From: Pyropia haitanensis
Taxonomy: Eukaryota > Rhodophyta > Bangiophyceae > Bangiales > Bangiaceae
DNA length: 64,000 nucleotides
Direction of reading: 5' to 3'
Assembly: GCA_008729055.1 (NCBI GenBank)
Contig: SDUX01000005.1
Location: 1,868,875-1,932,874 of the forward strand
Shown: piece by piece, positions 51,945 to 62,981 of the stretch
How the letters are laid out: the number at the start of each line of letters is the position of its first letter
How positions within the stretch are numbered: position 1 is the stretch's first letter
Translations under genes and position numbers: made by a program
The notes under the pieces: model-generated
Database searches by the model: none
Told to the model about the DNA's origin: nothing
What the model saw: only the letters and a program-made list of their open reading frames with translations

Positions 51945-54265
51945 AGGGAACTACGAGTTGGGCGTTACCTGTTGCCTCACGCGCCTGGCGGCAGGATCGC
52001 CAGAGATGCACGGTCGTGCACACGGGAAAGAGGGTCGCAAACGCGCAGTTGTTTTTCCCGGGGACGCGGGCCACGGGCGCCCTGCTGTCCCATCTAAAAG
52101 AAACAGAAGGGCGTACCGGCCTTTGGCCCGGTAGCCCCCCTATCGAACCCCTCGGGAATTATTGGGGGGGAGACCGAGTCTAACCACGTCGGTGTCCCCC
52201 AATATCTCCCCTACAGCTATTTCTCATAATTTCCCTCCAAGTATCCCTCACAAATACAAAGAAGCATTCCCTCATGATTCGATCACGGGACGGGCGCGAG
52301 ACCGGATCCGGCCCTCCGCCTTGGACCCGGTTTATCCTGCGACCGGCAGCCCGCGCCCGCCACCCTCCCGTACGGGTGTGTCCTGCGCCCGCTCGCCCCT
52401 GGGCAGCTGGGACCGTCCGGGGGCTCGCCGGATGCTACACCTCTGAAGCAATAATGTGGAAACAGCCGCCAGGCACGTACGCGGACCGACGGGGAGATGC
52501 TGGAGCCTATGAAGGTCGCCGTTCTTGGGGATGATGGCCGAGACAAACCTGACCGCTCAGCAATGGTCGCGCGGCGGACGGCCCGCGACGATACCAAACA
52601 GCGCATTGCATTGCGCCGGTAGTGCAGTGCGCCATGACAGTCGTGTGCCCCATCAGTCGCTGAGCGCCAACCCGCAGAGATCGCAGACCGTGCCAGCGCA
52701 CGCAGGACGGGTTGACGACTGAAACCATCACGGGGTCCACTTCATGTGATAATAAATTGAGCATTTTCAATGCAGACGAAACACGTCGGCTAATTAGGGA
52801 TAACTGACATAATTCACACGAATTCGTTGATATTCTCGGGGCGAGGGGCTTCGCAACGACTTGCATTCTGTTCAGATAAGTGTTCCTTTTCTCGCACAAT
52901 ACGGAACCAGAATTTGTACACAACTGTTTTAATTGCTGCTGAATTTCTCTTGATAAATGGCGCAAGACGGGCGGTCAAGCAGCGCCCAGAAGAGGAGTAT
53001 CGGGAGAGCCGCTCACGCGGCGGCACCTAAGCGGTCCGCCTTCGCCAATGCACATGGAACATGCACGGGCGTGCAGCCTCGGGCACAGACGCCCGCAGGC
53101 GCAGGCGGCACCAGACGACCGCATGTGCACGCCCACAAAAGAATGCAGGCACATACGTCGGATAAACAGCGGAACGGCTCGTGCCAACCGACGGCTGGCG
53201 GCGGCCTTGCCATTGGCACAACCAACACTGGGGGCCCGGACGCCGCAGTGGCGCTGGCGGCGCGGGCCGCGCGGCCAGGGCACGGAGCGCCGGCGGCGCG
53301 GGCCGCGCAGGAGCGGCCGGGGCGCGTGCCGTGCCGGCGGCGCCCGGGCCATCCGCGGCCGGTCTCAGCCGACGCTCGGCGTGCCCGAGGACGTCCGTGC
53401 ATCGCAGAGCAACGCCAGGTGGCAGCACGCGCCGCGAGCGATCCCCCGCGGCGGGTGGCGCGCTGGCGGCAGCGCGCGCCCGCGCGAGCGGGGCGGCCGC
53501 ACCGCCGTAATTGATGCGGTAATGGGCGGTTCTGATAGGCTAAATGCTTCCTGGAGGCAGCCAATAGGGTGGCTGGTAGCCATGGCCGATCGGCACGTAT
53601 TCTGGCGATCTAGAAAAAGTTCTTTGAGACCGGCAATTTATCTGAAACAAGTATCAGGTGAACAAGTGCGTGTCGGCCGCGCCGCCGCAGCTCCGAACCA
53701 GGCCCCATCCGAGGCCGCAGCCATTTTGGCTCAACCAGGCTGCGCTGCTTGTATGCGAGTCGCGTGTCCTGACGGGATGCTGTATTGACCCCTTTTCCCA
53801 CAGCCGAAATCAGCTGTAGCGTCGGAGGCCGGGCCCTGCTGCAGACCATGGAATTAAAGGTAAAGATAGCCCCTCTGTCTCGACAGGGTGCTTTCTAAGT
53901 CATACGACGGGATCTCTCAAAACCAGAGTTGTTCCCCATGCCAGGCTACGTGAAGTATTTTTCTGCGTTGGGCTCGACCGTCGGCCGGTCCCTCGAGACA
54001 CCAGCAGTGGCGTGCCGTAGGCGGGCGTCCAAGGCTCTCCCTCCCTGCCGCACGAGCGGGGCGGCAAACGCCCCCCGTATCTGGCCACGCCACGATCTCA
54101 CAATAATCATATCTTCCCGTCCGGCTGCGTAAGCAGCCAGGCACAACTGAACCTGCCACGTTGTACGGCGAGCTAAGTCGAATTGCCACGGGTCCAGAAC
54201 TTCACAAGGGGCCAGCGTCGCGGGCGAAGATCAGAGGGGAAAGTCCGCCTGTGTTGGGCGCCGTG
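51945..54265. other. Intergenic stretch without a recognised gene
   Basis: AT-richer sequence (52.1-53.0 kb) followed by a short GC-rich island (53.2-53.5 kb) containing a duplicated GGCGGCGCGGGCCGCGC block at about 53257 and 53293. No RNA gene or conserved frame was found. Confidence 0.5.
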
Positions 54266-54271
54266 CTGTGA

Positions 54272-54400
54272 GAGCATCTCCACCAATGGAGCCAAAAGTC
54301 AACCCAAACGAGACACGTGGCGCCACGTGGGCGACTCTGGATGGCTACTCCAACCGAGAAGCCAACCAAGCCAACGTCACAACTCAAGTAAGCCACTAAC
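54272..54400 (+). repeat. Harbinger/MITE left end, second copy
   Basis: Begins GAGCATCTCCACCAATGG after a TGA flank and matches 48826-48955 closely for about 130 bases. No matching right end is visible downstream. It lies about 360 bases upstream of the Harbinger transposase frame and in the expected position for that element's left terminus. The right terminus would have been lost or displaced, possibly by the insertion at 56932. Confidence 0.7.
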
Positions 54401-54764
54401 ACGGCCGCTGACCGCAGTAGACCGCTGAATACAGCATTTGTGTCTTCGGATGACGAGCCCGAGCGATTGACGGATATCCTCTTTCTGCCTCGCGTGCCAG
54501 TCTCACTTTCCTGCAGAGCACGCGTCTGTGTCCTCCTGTGACGGCCGCATTCAGTCAACACGACATAAACGTGTCGATCGTCATCCTTGAATGAGTCAAT
54601 GCACCGAACTCGAGACCGATTGATTGCGAAATTCATGTGGAGGATCGATAGGCTTGCCCTGGTCGAGGAACCGGTCGACCAGGACCGTCTGCTTTCCAAG
54701 TACAACCATCCTTCCCCCCCCCTCAAGTCAACCTCTTTATGCGTGTTCTGCCATACTCTCCACG

Positions 54765-56931
54765 ATGGACGAGAGCGACTCTGATTGCGTTGACGCTGCT
54801 GTTGTTGGTGTCCTGTCGGCGTTCTGCGACGCGCTTGACGATGACATCGCCGCTGCGTCGGTTGCACCCGAGCAGCAACTAAAAGACTTTGCATTGGCGG
54901 ACTATGCCATTAACCGCGATTACTTCGGCGTTAATGGGCGCCCCCCGACGTATAACAAGACCGACTTTGAGCGTCGCTTTCGTCTCCCTCGCGTTGAGTT
55001 TGACCGTTTGTATCGTGGCCTATGTGACGTTCCCTACTTCCAGCAGCGCCCGAATGTCACTGGCAACTTGCAGTCCTCCACTCTGCAGAAGGTGGTCGCA
55101 GCTCTCAGAGTGCTTGCTTACGGAGAGACGTATGATCGTGTTGATGAATGTGCTTGCCTGTCTGAGACAACAGTGAATGAGACCCTTCTCCGCTTTGGTC
55201 GCTTTGTTATTGATACTTTTGGTCCTGTCTACATGTGCGCGCCCACTCCCTCTGACTTGGTGCGCATCACGGGCATGTATGAGGAGGCTGGTTTTCCTGG
55301 GTGCATGGGCTGTGTGGACTGCTCGCATTGGACATGGAAAAACTGCCCCGTGCGACTGCATGGGCAGTACCAGGGAAAGTCGATAAGACCGACGATTGTC
55401 ATGGAAACTGTAGCTGACGTTGACCTTCACTTGTGGCATTTTTACATTGGTCTCCCTAGCGCTACGAAGGACCTTAATGTTATGTCTTTTTCTCTGCTCT
55501 TTCAGTCCATCAGCGCCGGTGACTTCCCTTCCCCTGTTCCCTACACCGTTAATGGTGTGGAACGTACTATGCCCTACTTCCTTTGTGACAGCATCTATCC
55601 GCATCACGCGGTGTTAATATGCACGTCGGACGTTGACGACGAAAAGTCGAAGTACTTTGCGAGTCGCCAGGAGGGGCGACGCAAGGACGCCGAGCGCGTG
55701 TATGCTGTGCTGTTCAATGAGTGGCAGATTCTCCAGCGCCCAGCGAGGCTGCATCACGTCGCTTCCATCAAGGACGTTGGCGCTTGTGTGGCCATTCTGT
55801 ACAATTTGACTGTGTCTTACCGACGCGTGGAGAAGCACGGCGCTCAACCAAGTACGCGTCCGTTTCCTCTGTTTTCTTTCTTGCTTTGACCACGTCTCTT
55901 GGCTTTCTTCCAACTTTGACGTACTGACGCGACCCGTTTCTGTTTTGTCTATTGCGCTCCGATTGCTGTGCTGGCTGTTTTTTTTTTGGCCCATGCAGAA
56001 GAACGGACTACAGTGTGCCCGCCGGGCTCAACAGCCAACACTGGGGGGGCCTTTGGCGACTGGGGGCGCCTCGGCGAGGGTCACCAAGTTCAAGGTGAGG
56101 TCGGCCCTGGTAGTGGGGCCGGTGCGGCCTGTGTTGCTGGCGCGGTCGGAGTGGACGAGGGTGGTCTCCCTGAGGGCATGCGGACCGGTGCTGTTTTTGA
56201 CGGTGTTGAGACACAACCAGGTCATGGACTCCGCGATTTGGGAACCGCTGGTGCCCGTTGTGGAGGGGCGGCCAGCGCGATGGGTGGAGGCTGCGGTGGT
56301 GGGGCTTTGGGGGCCACGGGGCAAGGCGCTGGCATGGGTGGCGCCGGCGCACGTCCTGGTGGTCTAGGCAGCGTCCGTGTACGCGGTGGCCGGGGCGGAG
56401 GGGTGGCTGGGGCGGTGGGAGGGGGTCGCGGTGGTGGGGCTTTGGGGGCCACGGGGCAAGGCGCTGGCATGGGTGGCGCCGGCGCACATCCTGGTGGTCT
56501 AGGCAGCGTCGGTGTACGCGGTGGCCGGGGCGGAGGGGTGGCTGGGGCGGTGAGAGGGGGTCGCGGTGGTGGGGCTTTGGGGGCCACGGGGCAAGGCGCT
56601 GGCATGGGTGGCGCCGGCGCACATCCTGGTGGTCTAGACAGCGTGGCTGTACGCGGTAGCCGGGGCGGAGGGGTGGCTGCGGCGGTGGGAGAGGGTCGCG
56701 ACAGCCACACACCGCCGGGCGGTGGGGATCTGAAATGGTCGCTTTTCACTCAATTCAACTTTGGCAATCTCATTCCAATTAGGGGTGCACACCCCTCGCT
56801 GGTCAACTCCGCTCGTCCATTTGATTTTGCGATCTCGCGATTCGAGAATACCGTCGTCGCCACCGTCGTCGTCGCTCGATTCACACTTAATACTGAACTT
56901 CATAAGTGCCCCGTATCGTCGCGAAAACGTA
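54765..56931 (+). CDS. PIF/Harbinger-type DDE transposase, one intron
   Basis: Starts at ATG 54765 (MDESDSD...). N-terminal INRDYFGVNGRPPTYNKTDF and the HTH region up to about 160 match the copy at 1891. The catalytic triad is D185 (CVDCSHW), D236 (ATKDLNV) and E310 (KDAERVYAVL), with no stop where the first copy has TGA. A 147-base intron (55852-55998) follows residue 362; splicing is in frame and leads to a Gly-rich second exon with a 135-bp repeat. The C-terminal EHxxLRxDLVEHIW tail of copy 1 is not found. The frame remains open up to 56931, where the pogo-like element is inserted, and stops 44 bases inside it (56975). The natural 3' end is therefore lost or lies elsewhere. No Myb-like partner gene is seen nearby. 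Catalytic core intact; whole protein doubtful. Confidence 0.8.
55852..55998 (+). other. Intron of the second Harbinger transposase
   Basis: The donor A|GTACGC at 55852 and acceptor TTTTTTTTTGGCCCATGCAG ending at 55998 bound a pyrimidine-rich 147-base segment. Joining 55851 to 55999 completes a Lys codon and continues ERTTVCPPGSTANTGG. Without splicing the frame stops at 55889, shortly after the intron starts. Confidence 0.75.
56297..56700 (+). repeat. 135-bp tandem repeat in the transposase tail, three copies
   Basis: GGGGCTTTGG occurs at 56301, 56436 and 56571, exactly 135 bases (45 codons) apart. Units are nearly identical and encode GGGALGATGQGAGMGGAGA followed by a PGGLGSV and RGGRGGGVAGAV segment. 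The near identity shows recent expansion. Confidence 0.95.
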
Positions 56932-59276
56932 CAGTCATTATTCGACTATATGAAGGGGGGCTAGGGGTTAAGTAGGAATATCATTTACAGCGGATTCGCA
57001 ACGAGGGCGTGGACTGACAAACACCGCCGGGCGTCGCAGCAGTGTCGACCGATCAAATTACACGCTCGCAAGAAATCCGCGTCATCGGGTGAGGCGAGCA
57101 GGGCGCACCAGTCAGGCGCACAAGTTGCTTCCTGCGCACGACCAGTCAAAACCATAATAGCACGACAGCATCTACTCTTCGCACTCGTCCTCCCCCTCCC
57201 CAGCGCCATGTCGACCGTCTCATCCAATGCCTCCACATCATCCTCCGCAGCAAACCACTGCTCAACAGCAACGGAGCGCTCACTGTCAGACACACCCTCA
57301 AAATCGTCCCACAAGCGGCTGTTAGCCATCAAAGCTACCACCTCAGAAACGTCAGTGTGGACGTTATCCGCCACAGGTACGACCCCGTGCAGCTGCCGGC
57401 GCACTTCAGCGGCTGCCTCGTCCGGCAAGACCTCTGCAGAGAGCCAGCAGTTAGCCAGCTGCACCGGAGTGAGCTTCTCCCACTCCTCAGCGATAATCTT
57501 GGCGGCGTCCCTCAAGTGCGCCTGCCCTCCTTGGTCGAGGCCCCCGCCGCGCGGCACTCGTGGGGCTGGAGCACCAGAAGTAATCACCGTGCCTAAATTG
57601 TTGACAGCACGTTGAAGCATCCGCGTCTTGTAACGACGCTTCACCTGGGCGATTGCCCCCTTGTCCAGCGGTTGGTACACAGCCGTCGTGTTTGGTGGTA
57701 GCTCAATCACAGTTACTTGGGGGTGTTGAATCTCGGCGTGACAGCTGAGGTTGTCTAGGAAAAAGAACACGTGGCTGGCCGTACGAAACCGCAAGGAAGG
57801 CACGAAGACCTCAAAGAACCACCGTTTGAAGATCTTCTCGTCCGTCCATGCTGACTTTCGGGAAAAGTACGGCAGTGGGCACCGGTTGCCCGCCCCATTG
57901 AAGCACAGCGGCTGCACAGCTTTGCCAATCATAGTTATTGGCAGCTTGTGAGAGCCGTTCGCGTTGCAGCATAAAGTGAGCGTCACGCGGTCCTTTGAGT
58001 GCATGACTTTGCTGCCTCTCGCCTGGCGCCGGTCAGCTGACGGCACGTAGGACCGGGCCGGTAGACAGCGGTAAAGAAGCCCGGTTTCATCGACGTTGTA
58101 AATCAAATCCGGGTCCACGCCCGCCAGTTGACGTCGGATGTCGGCCATCCGGGCGGCTGCCTCTTGGACGTTCGCGGACGCACCAGACCCGAGAAGCGCC
58201 ACGTTGACTAGGTTGTGACGACGGGCCCAATTGTGGAGAAACCCGTTGGACGCACAAAAAGCGGAGATGCCCAAAGATGTCGCAATCTGCTCAGCCTTCG
58301 CCCGGAGCACCCCCAGCGATAGCGGCACGCGCTTGCGTCCGTGGGTGCAAACGGAGAGGAACCACTCGTACAGTCTCGAGTTCACATCAGGAAAAGAGCT
58401 ACGCTTTGAGGACCGCACGGTACCGGGAGTGCCAGCGGCCAGCCGCGCTCGCACTGTGGCCCGGTTGCGGTAGGCGCTGCGTACGGTCGACCTGCCGTAC
58501 GCGTCGTTCCGCTGGTGCCCCATCCATTCCCACGATCTCCCCTGCTCTTTCCACGTGATGACTTGAAGTTTGGTAGCTAGACTCATGCTGGTCCTCTGCC
58601 GGCGCTCCGTCGTCCCCTGCCGGGTCCGTGCCGGCGATGCAAGAACGACGTTGGCTGCGACGCCAGCGGCTCGGGCTGCCGCTCGGATATTTCCAGTTAG
58701 ATCCGCCGCCGCCGCAGGATTTCGTTGGGCCAGAGTGGCCTCGGCCGCGGCCGTCGCGGCATCAACCGCAGTCGACAGACCCATGCTTCCGCCAGAGTCT
58801 TGTGACAGTGCATAGTTGCTGCCACGGAGCCACCGACAGGGGGGAGGAGATGGCATCGATAGCCACGGAGGAAAGGAGTGGAGGCGGCGTGTGCGGCTGG
58901 CCGTAGAGCAAGTATCTGTGGCCGCGGATGCGGCCACAGACCGGGCGATCGCGCCCGGGCGTCGGCAGTGGCGCGAGCAGCCAATAACGGAGGTCGAAAG
59001 TGTAGACCGGGAATACTGGCTGCGGGGTCGGCCAACGTGAAGCGCCGTCGTTCTAATCGCCAGGAAGCGCGTGGTCGCGAGACCGGATGGTGTTGGTCGG
59101 CGGCGGCGTCAGCGAGAGGGATGAGCCGAATCGGTGAGGCGCACCCACGGTCAGTTCTGCGCAACGCATAAAATTATGGAGCAACTCTCTGGAAAACAGG
59201 AATCGCCCTCCGGCGAGGAAGCTTGATTATGTGACCCTGTCATATAATCGAGCCGCATATAACCGAATAATGACTG
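56932..59276 (-). mobile_element. pogo/Tigger-like DNA transposon, 2.3 kb, structurally complete
   Basis: Terminal inverted repeats of 21 bases with two mismatches: left CAGTCATTATTCGACTATATG (56932), right, read inward, CAGTCATTATTCGGTTATATG. TA flanks both ends (56930-56931 and 59277-59278). A single intact transposase gene runs on the - strand and all three catalytic Asp are present. A second GATTATATG box lies 16 bases inside the right end. With complete ends, clean TA duplication and an unbroken gene, this is the best candidate for a currently or recently mobile element in the window. Confidence 0.9.
56985..58937 (-). CDS. pogo/Tigger-like DDE_1 transposase, intact catalytic triad
   Basis: 650 codons from the first ATG (58937); an internal Met at residue 52 (58784, MGLSTAVDAA) is a reasonable alternative start. 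A basic segment (TERRQRTSMSLATKLQVITW) opens the first helix-turn-helix near 110-160. The second HTH ends with NGFLHNWARRHNLVNVALLG near 231-250. The catalytic core has D283 (YNVDETG), D395 (FFLDN) and D425 (VYQPLDKG), with the 30-residue D-D spacing of the pogo/Tigger group. A C-terminal helical region (AEEWEKLTPVQLANCWLSAE; VSEVVALMANSRLWDD) is shared with the element at 45 kb. After DMALG the current frame adds about 75 residues of different character; a one-base shift there would give a short acidic end (GEGEDECEE) like the sister protein's. The gene nearly fills its element. Confidence 0.9.
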   Translation of the reverse strand: MAASAATDTCSTASRTRRLHSFPPWLSMPSPPPCRWLRGSNYALSQDSGGSMGLSTAVDAATAAAEATLAQRNPAAAADLTGNIRAAARAAGVAANVVLASPARTRQGTTERRQRTSMSLATKLQVITWKEQGRSWEWMGHQRNDAYGRSTVRSAYRNRATVRARLAAGTPGTVRSSKRSSFPDVNSRLYEWFLSVCTHGRKRVPLSLGVLRAKAEQIATSLGISAFCASNGFLHNWARRHNLVNVALLGSGASANVQEAAARMADIRRQLAGVDPDLIYNVDETGLLYRCLPARSYVPSADRRQARGSKVMHSKDRVTLTLCCNANGSHKLPITMIGKAVQPLCFNGAGNRCPLPYFSRKSAWTDEKIFKRWFFEVFVPSLRFRTASHVFFFLDNLSCHAEIQHPQVTVIELPPNTTAVYQPLDKGAIAQVKRRYKTRMLQRAVNNLGTVITSGAPAPRVPRGGGLDQGGQAHLRDAAKIIAEEWEKLTPVQLANCWLSAEVLPDEAAAEVRRQLHGVVPVADNVHTDVSEVVALMANSRLWDDFEGVSDSERSVAVEQWFAAEDDVEALDETVDMALGRGRTSAKSRCCRAIMVLTGRAQEATCAPDWCALLASPDDADFLRACNLIGRHCCDARRCLSVHALVANPL

Positions 59277-59278
59277 TA

Positions 59279-62200
59279 CCACTGTTACTGGGGTATACTG
59301 GGGGATACTCGTGGTTGGTACCACAGAGCACCCCAGATTGGGCTGAAATGGTCTAAAAAAGGCCCAGTACAAGTATTCGCGGACGCGTACCTCGAGAACG
59401 GCGTGTACTTGACCCTTTCACAGAGGCCATTCTTCCGATTGGGGATACATCGTCTGACCAGTATGCTCCTGAACCTCCCTCCACGACGCCTCTGCGAGGC
59501 GGTGTGCGGACATGTTACGGTCGCCAGTATACCTGAGAAGAAGTTGTGGAGAGCTACTTATCGCGACCTGAAGGCCCTCGCGTACCATTGTCATGTCACG
59601 CTGCGTGTCTGGCCCACCGATCACTACGTTGACCACGCGCACTGCGCTACGAACAGCGCTGAGAGCGCCTGTCAACAGACAACGCGGCGGTCTCTGTGGT
59701 GGCTACGTCACCCACGGAAAATACTGTACGTTGCAAGAAAGCATAGATTGTACGTCGAGGAATGAATCCCCGGGGGCCGTTCTCGTACCAGACCCCTCTC
59801 TGCCCCCCCTGTCCCTCCCCCTTCCCGCCGCACCCCTCTCACAGGGTGCTCCAGGAGCTCTCTGTCGGGCGTGCGCGCCGCGCACCCAAGCTGTTACGCT
59901 GCTCCAGTGCGCGCTCTGCATTCGGGTGGGGCTCCCTGGGGCGCCGTGCTGTGCGTTCGTGCATGGGGACCTTTCCAGCTACAGGGGAGATGATCTGGGA
60001 GTCCACCCGCAAGACGACAACGCACTCGATGCGTGACCGGCGAGCATTGGTTGAGACTTGGACCAACCGAGGTGTGAGAACCCGCACGTTGTGGCGGTTG
60101 ACGGCGTTTTGGACTGGAACAGCATTGCGATAGATGGTGCGATGAGCGAGTTCAATTTTGTCTGTAGCGCGAATTTTGTCTGCAGCGCGAGTTGCCACGA
60201 TTCGGAGCTTGCCGGTAAATGTTGTAGCGAACGCTGCAATCTACGTTTTGTTTCTGCGTGGTTTTGAACATGTTTTTGTCAATGGCGTGTTGCTGCCGCG
60301 GCAAATGCTTGGAAGTGGTGCCTACGATGCTTTCTCGGTGACACGGTGATCACATGTGAGTTTTATCTGACCTTCGACCGTTGAGGAGCTGTTGAAACAT
60401 CCGAGCGCTCGTCCTTGTCGGCGTCGTGTTGCGCTCGAGAAAGAAAGACGCTAGACACGTGGGCTTCCCACTCACATGAGGCGCCTTCTCGCAAAAGAAT
60501 TGCGCCAAGATTGCAAGCGAGAGTGCCAAGTCGGGAACAGTTTCCTCCATCGCGTCGACCCTTGTCCACCATAGACAAGCGAAATCATTTGGTCTGATTT
60601 TGCACTCGTGTCCAACTTATATGACAGCTCGTTTGGCGCCGTACTGGGAGGTCCCCAGACAGCCTGGTTGACAGTTTTCGTCATGGAAACTATCTCATTG
60701 TCAAATGGCTCCGAAAAAAAAGGCTTATTTCGGAAGCGTCTTCCTGGCGTCTTGTTGCCGGGTCTTCTGAGTGCACAAAATTTTGAAGAACGGGTGAATG
60801 GGCTGATATGGCGGGTGACAATAGCACTCTCAGGTTTTGCGGATTTAAAAAATTCTAGGCTGACACTGCAGCCACGAAACCTGCGCGGATAGCTCTCGAT
60901 TGCACTGGTTTTCGGGTCTCTCCCGTAGACGCTCACCGAGTTAGGTCCCAAACAGGTCAACGTGCTTTATTTTCTTTCGTTAAAGCCGAGAAGAACAGAT
61001 GTGCTCAAACTTTAGGCCTCGAGGCAGGGAATAACTCGGTTCCCCGGCGTTAAGACCCCAGGCCGTGCCGCTCACCTTGTCAGGCACCCGCCGGCGACTC
61101 CTACAGGCGTCCTGCCGCCCACGCCGGCCGGCACCCAGCTGCCTGCGTCGATGCGCGGGCTGGCCCATACCCAAAATATGTCAACTGCTGCAGTGGCCCC
61201 TACGTCGGCAGGCAATCTGGCTCCCACGATGAACAATACGGGGTCGCCCACGCCAACAGTTGCCCTCGTGAGCACGACCCCAAGCGCTCGGCTGCGTGAG
61301 GTCCGCGGTGAAGCACTGCTGCAGTGAGGTTTGCGCAACACGACTGTAGCAGTACGCCCGGGCCAAGGCACAACTCGTTGGTTCGAGGTACGTTCGCTGA
61401 GGGTCTCAACTTGGAACACCGGAATCAACACGTCATACAGCAACACGCGACTTGCGTGTGGCGAGTGGCCGACTCGTCAAGGCACGAACAAGATGTGTCG
61501 CAGCCAGACGGTGTTTACTTGGAAGCCAAGGTGGGCTCTTCCCGCCGTTCAGTCCCGCGCATGTAAACACTCGAGTGCGCGCACCCGCGCGCTCACCTCT
61601 CGCAAAACACTAAAAAATGAACACTCAGACCACCTAAAAAAGAGGTTCTTCAAACAAAGCAAGCAAAGCGTGGAATTCTGTCTGGTTCCAGCGCAAAAGT
61701 CGCCAAGATACGAGTCGTTGCAGTAGTCCATAAATGGGGTGTCAAAAGTCCAGGTCGGAATGACGAGCCTAAGTTGGTATCCTTCATTAATGAGTCAGGT
61801 AAAATCCAATCTCGATTCGAAGCCACTTGCTCCGAATATTCAAACCCAAGTTTGAGGTTCGCCACCTGGACGACACGCCAGAGTATGATTGGCGCCATAC
61901 ATGCCTGGGCCAGTGTTCATCTTTGCGGTACCGGAAGCTTGCCATCAGTAGAGGGGCTCGTTGGCGGGGGGGATCAAGCAGACCCAAGACTGTGCAGACG
62001 CTCTTGAGAAGCACCCTTCTGTTGCGCCACGGGCGCCTGTTGATTCGTGTGCCTTTCAAGCCCACATTCTTTGAGGGTCCATATCTCAGTTTGACATTGC
62101 TGCCTACTAAAGAGACTTCTATCGCTACCCGCTACTTAGCTTGCTGATCAAGCTTTCCTATGCGGGGAGCATACGTGGCACGCGTGCAAGAAATTTTAAC

Positions 62201-62970
62201 GGGTTCTTGCCAGGATCTGACGTTCTGAAGCTCCCGATCTATCTACTGCGGTGAAACCGGAGATCACTGGGTTGAAGCAGTGCATTACAAAGGCAAGCAA
62301 AGTTCAGCATCTTCTCAAGTCCTGATCGTGACAACCTTCCGGAACGGTGTGGGACGTGGCTTGATCCTCGTCACCGCTCTCGTGCCGCCGCCGCCAGCTG
62401 TCAATCCGTTTGGTATGCACGATTCGCCACGGTGCGGTGTGCCGTGGGCGTCGTCGCCGGCCACGGCGGTAGGTAGTGGTGGCGGCGGATTGGTGGGTGG
62501 TGAGGCTAATCCAGCGCGCGCTACGGGCTCGCTCATGCGACAACAGCCTTCTGCATGTAACCTCGCTCGAGTCGTCTCGGTGTTGTTGCAGCGGGTACCA
62601 TGCGTTCACGTGCGTTCATTTGCTCCAATAATCTATGCGCCGGGCCCCCCTCGCTTTTAGCACAATTTAAATTCACGCGGTGACTCGCGCAGCGGTGTCT
62701 CGCGCAGCGGTGACTCACGCAGCGGTGTCTCGCACGTCCCCCCGCCGTCACACGCCCTCCCTGCGGGCCTTGATCCCCTACACAGACACAGCCGGTCAGA
62801 GCCAGAACCACGACCAAATCACGATCGGTGGCAGTTTGATTGGCTCACCATGGCCCTCAGAGGTGAGCTGCGCGACTCAGCACACAGCTTACACCACCCG
62901 TGGAGGGCTGCGCTGTTTGCAATCGCAGTAATATTTTGGTGCTGTGCCTCTTTGTTCTCTTTTACCGTGG
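59279..62970. other. Region without a recognised gene
   Basis: Composition is balanced, with several AT-rich patches. Reading frames such as 59277-59765 (+) and 60472-60960 (-) are ordinary in composition but carry no motif I know. The first runs straight out of the right flank of the pogo-like element. No RNA gene was seen. A pyrimidine-rich patch ending ...CTCTCACAG near 59842 would make a good splice acceptor for an unidentified + strand gene. Confidence 0.45.
62678..62737 (+). repeat. 15-bp tandem repeat, about four copies
   Basis: GACTCGCGCAGCGGT and GTCTCGCGCAGCGGT alternate, giving four 15-base units in which A and T swap at the second base. Short and recent; no role apparent. Confidence 0.9.
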
Positions 62971-62981
62971 CTCTTTATTTT

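Noticed and set aside
52110..52140. GGGTTCGATAGGG on -, resembling a tRNA B box
   Set aside because: Stem positions do not pair, and the adjacent hairpin does not fit a tRNA.
59277..59765. Open + frame running out of the right flank of the pogo-like element
   Set aside because: Ordinary composition but no motif; joining it across the element gives a different frame that stops at 59343, so it is not a clear interrupted gene.
60472..60960. 162-codon frame on -
   Set aside because: No recognisable domain, no start context, and no neighbouring support.
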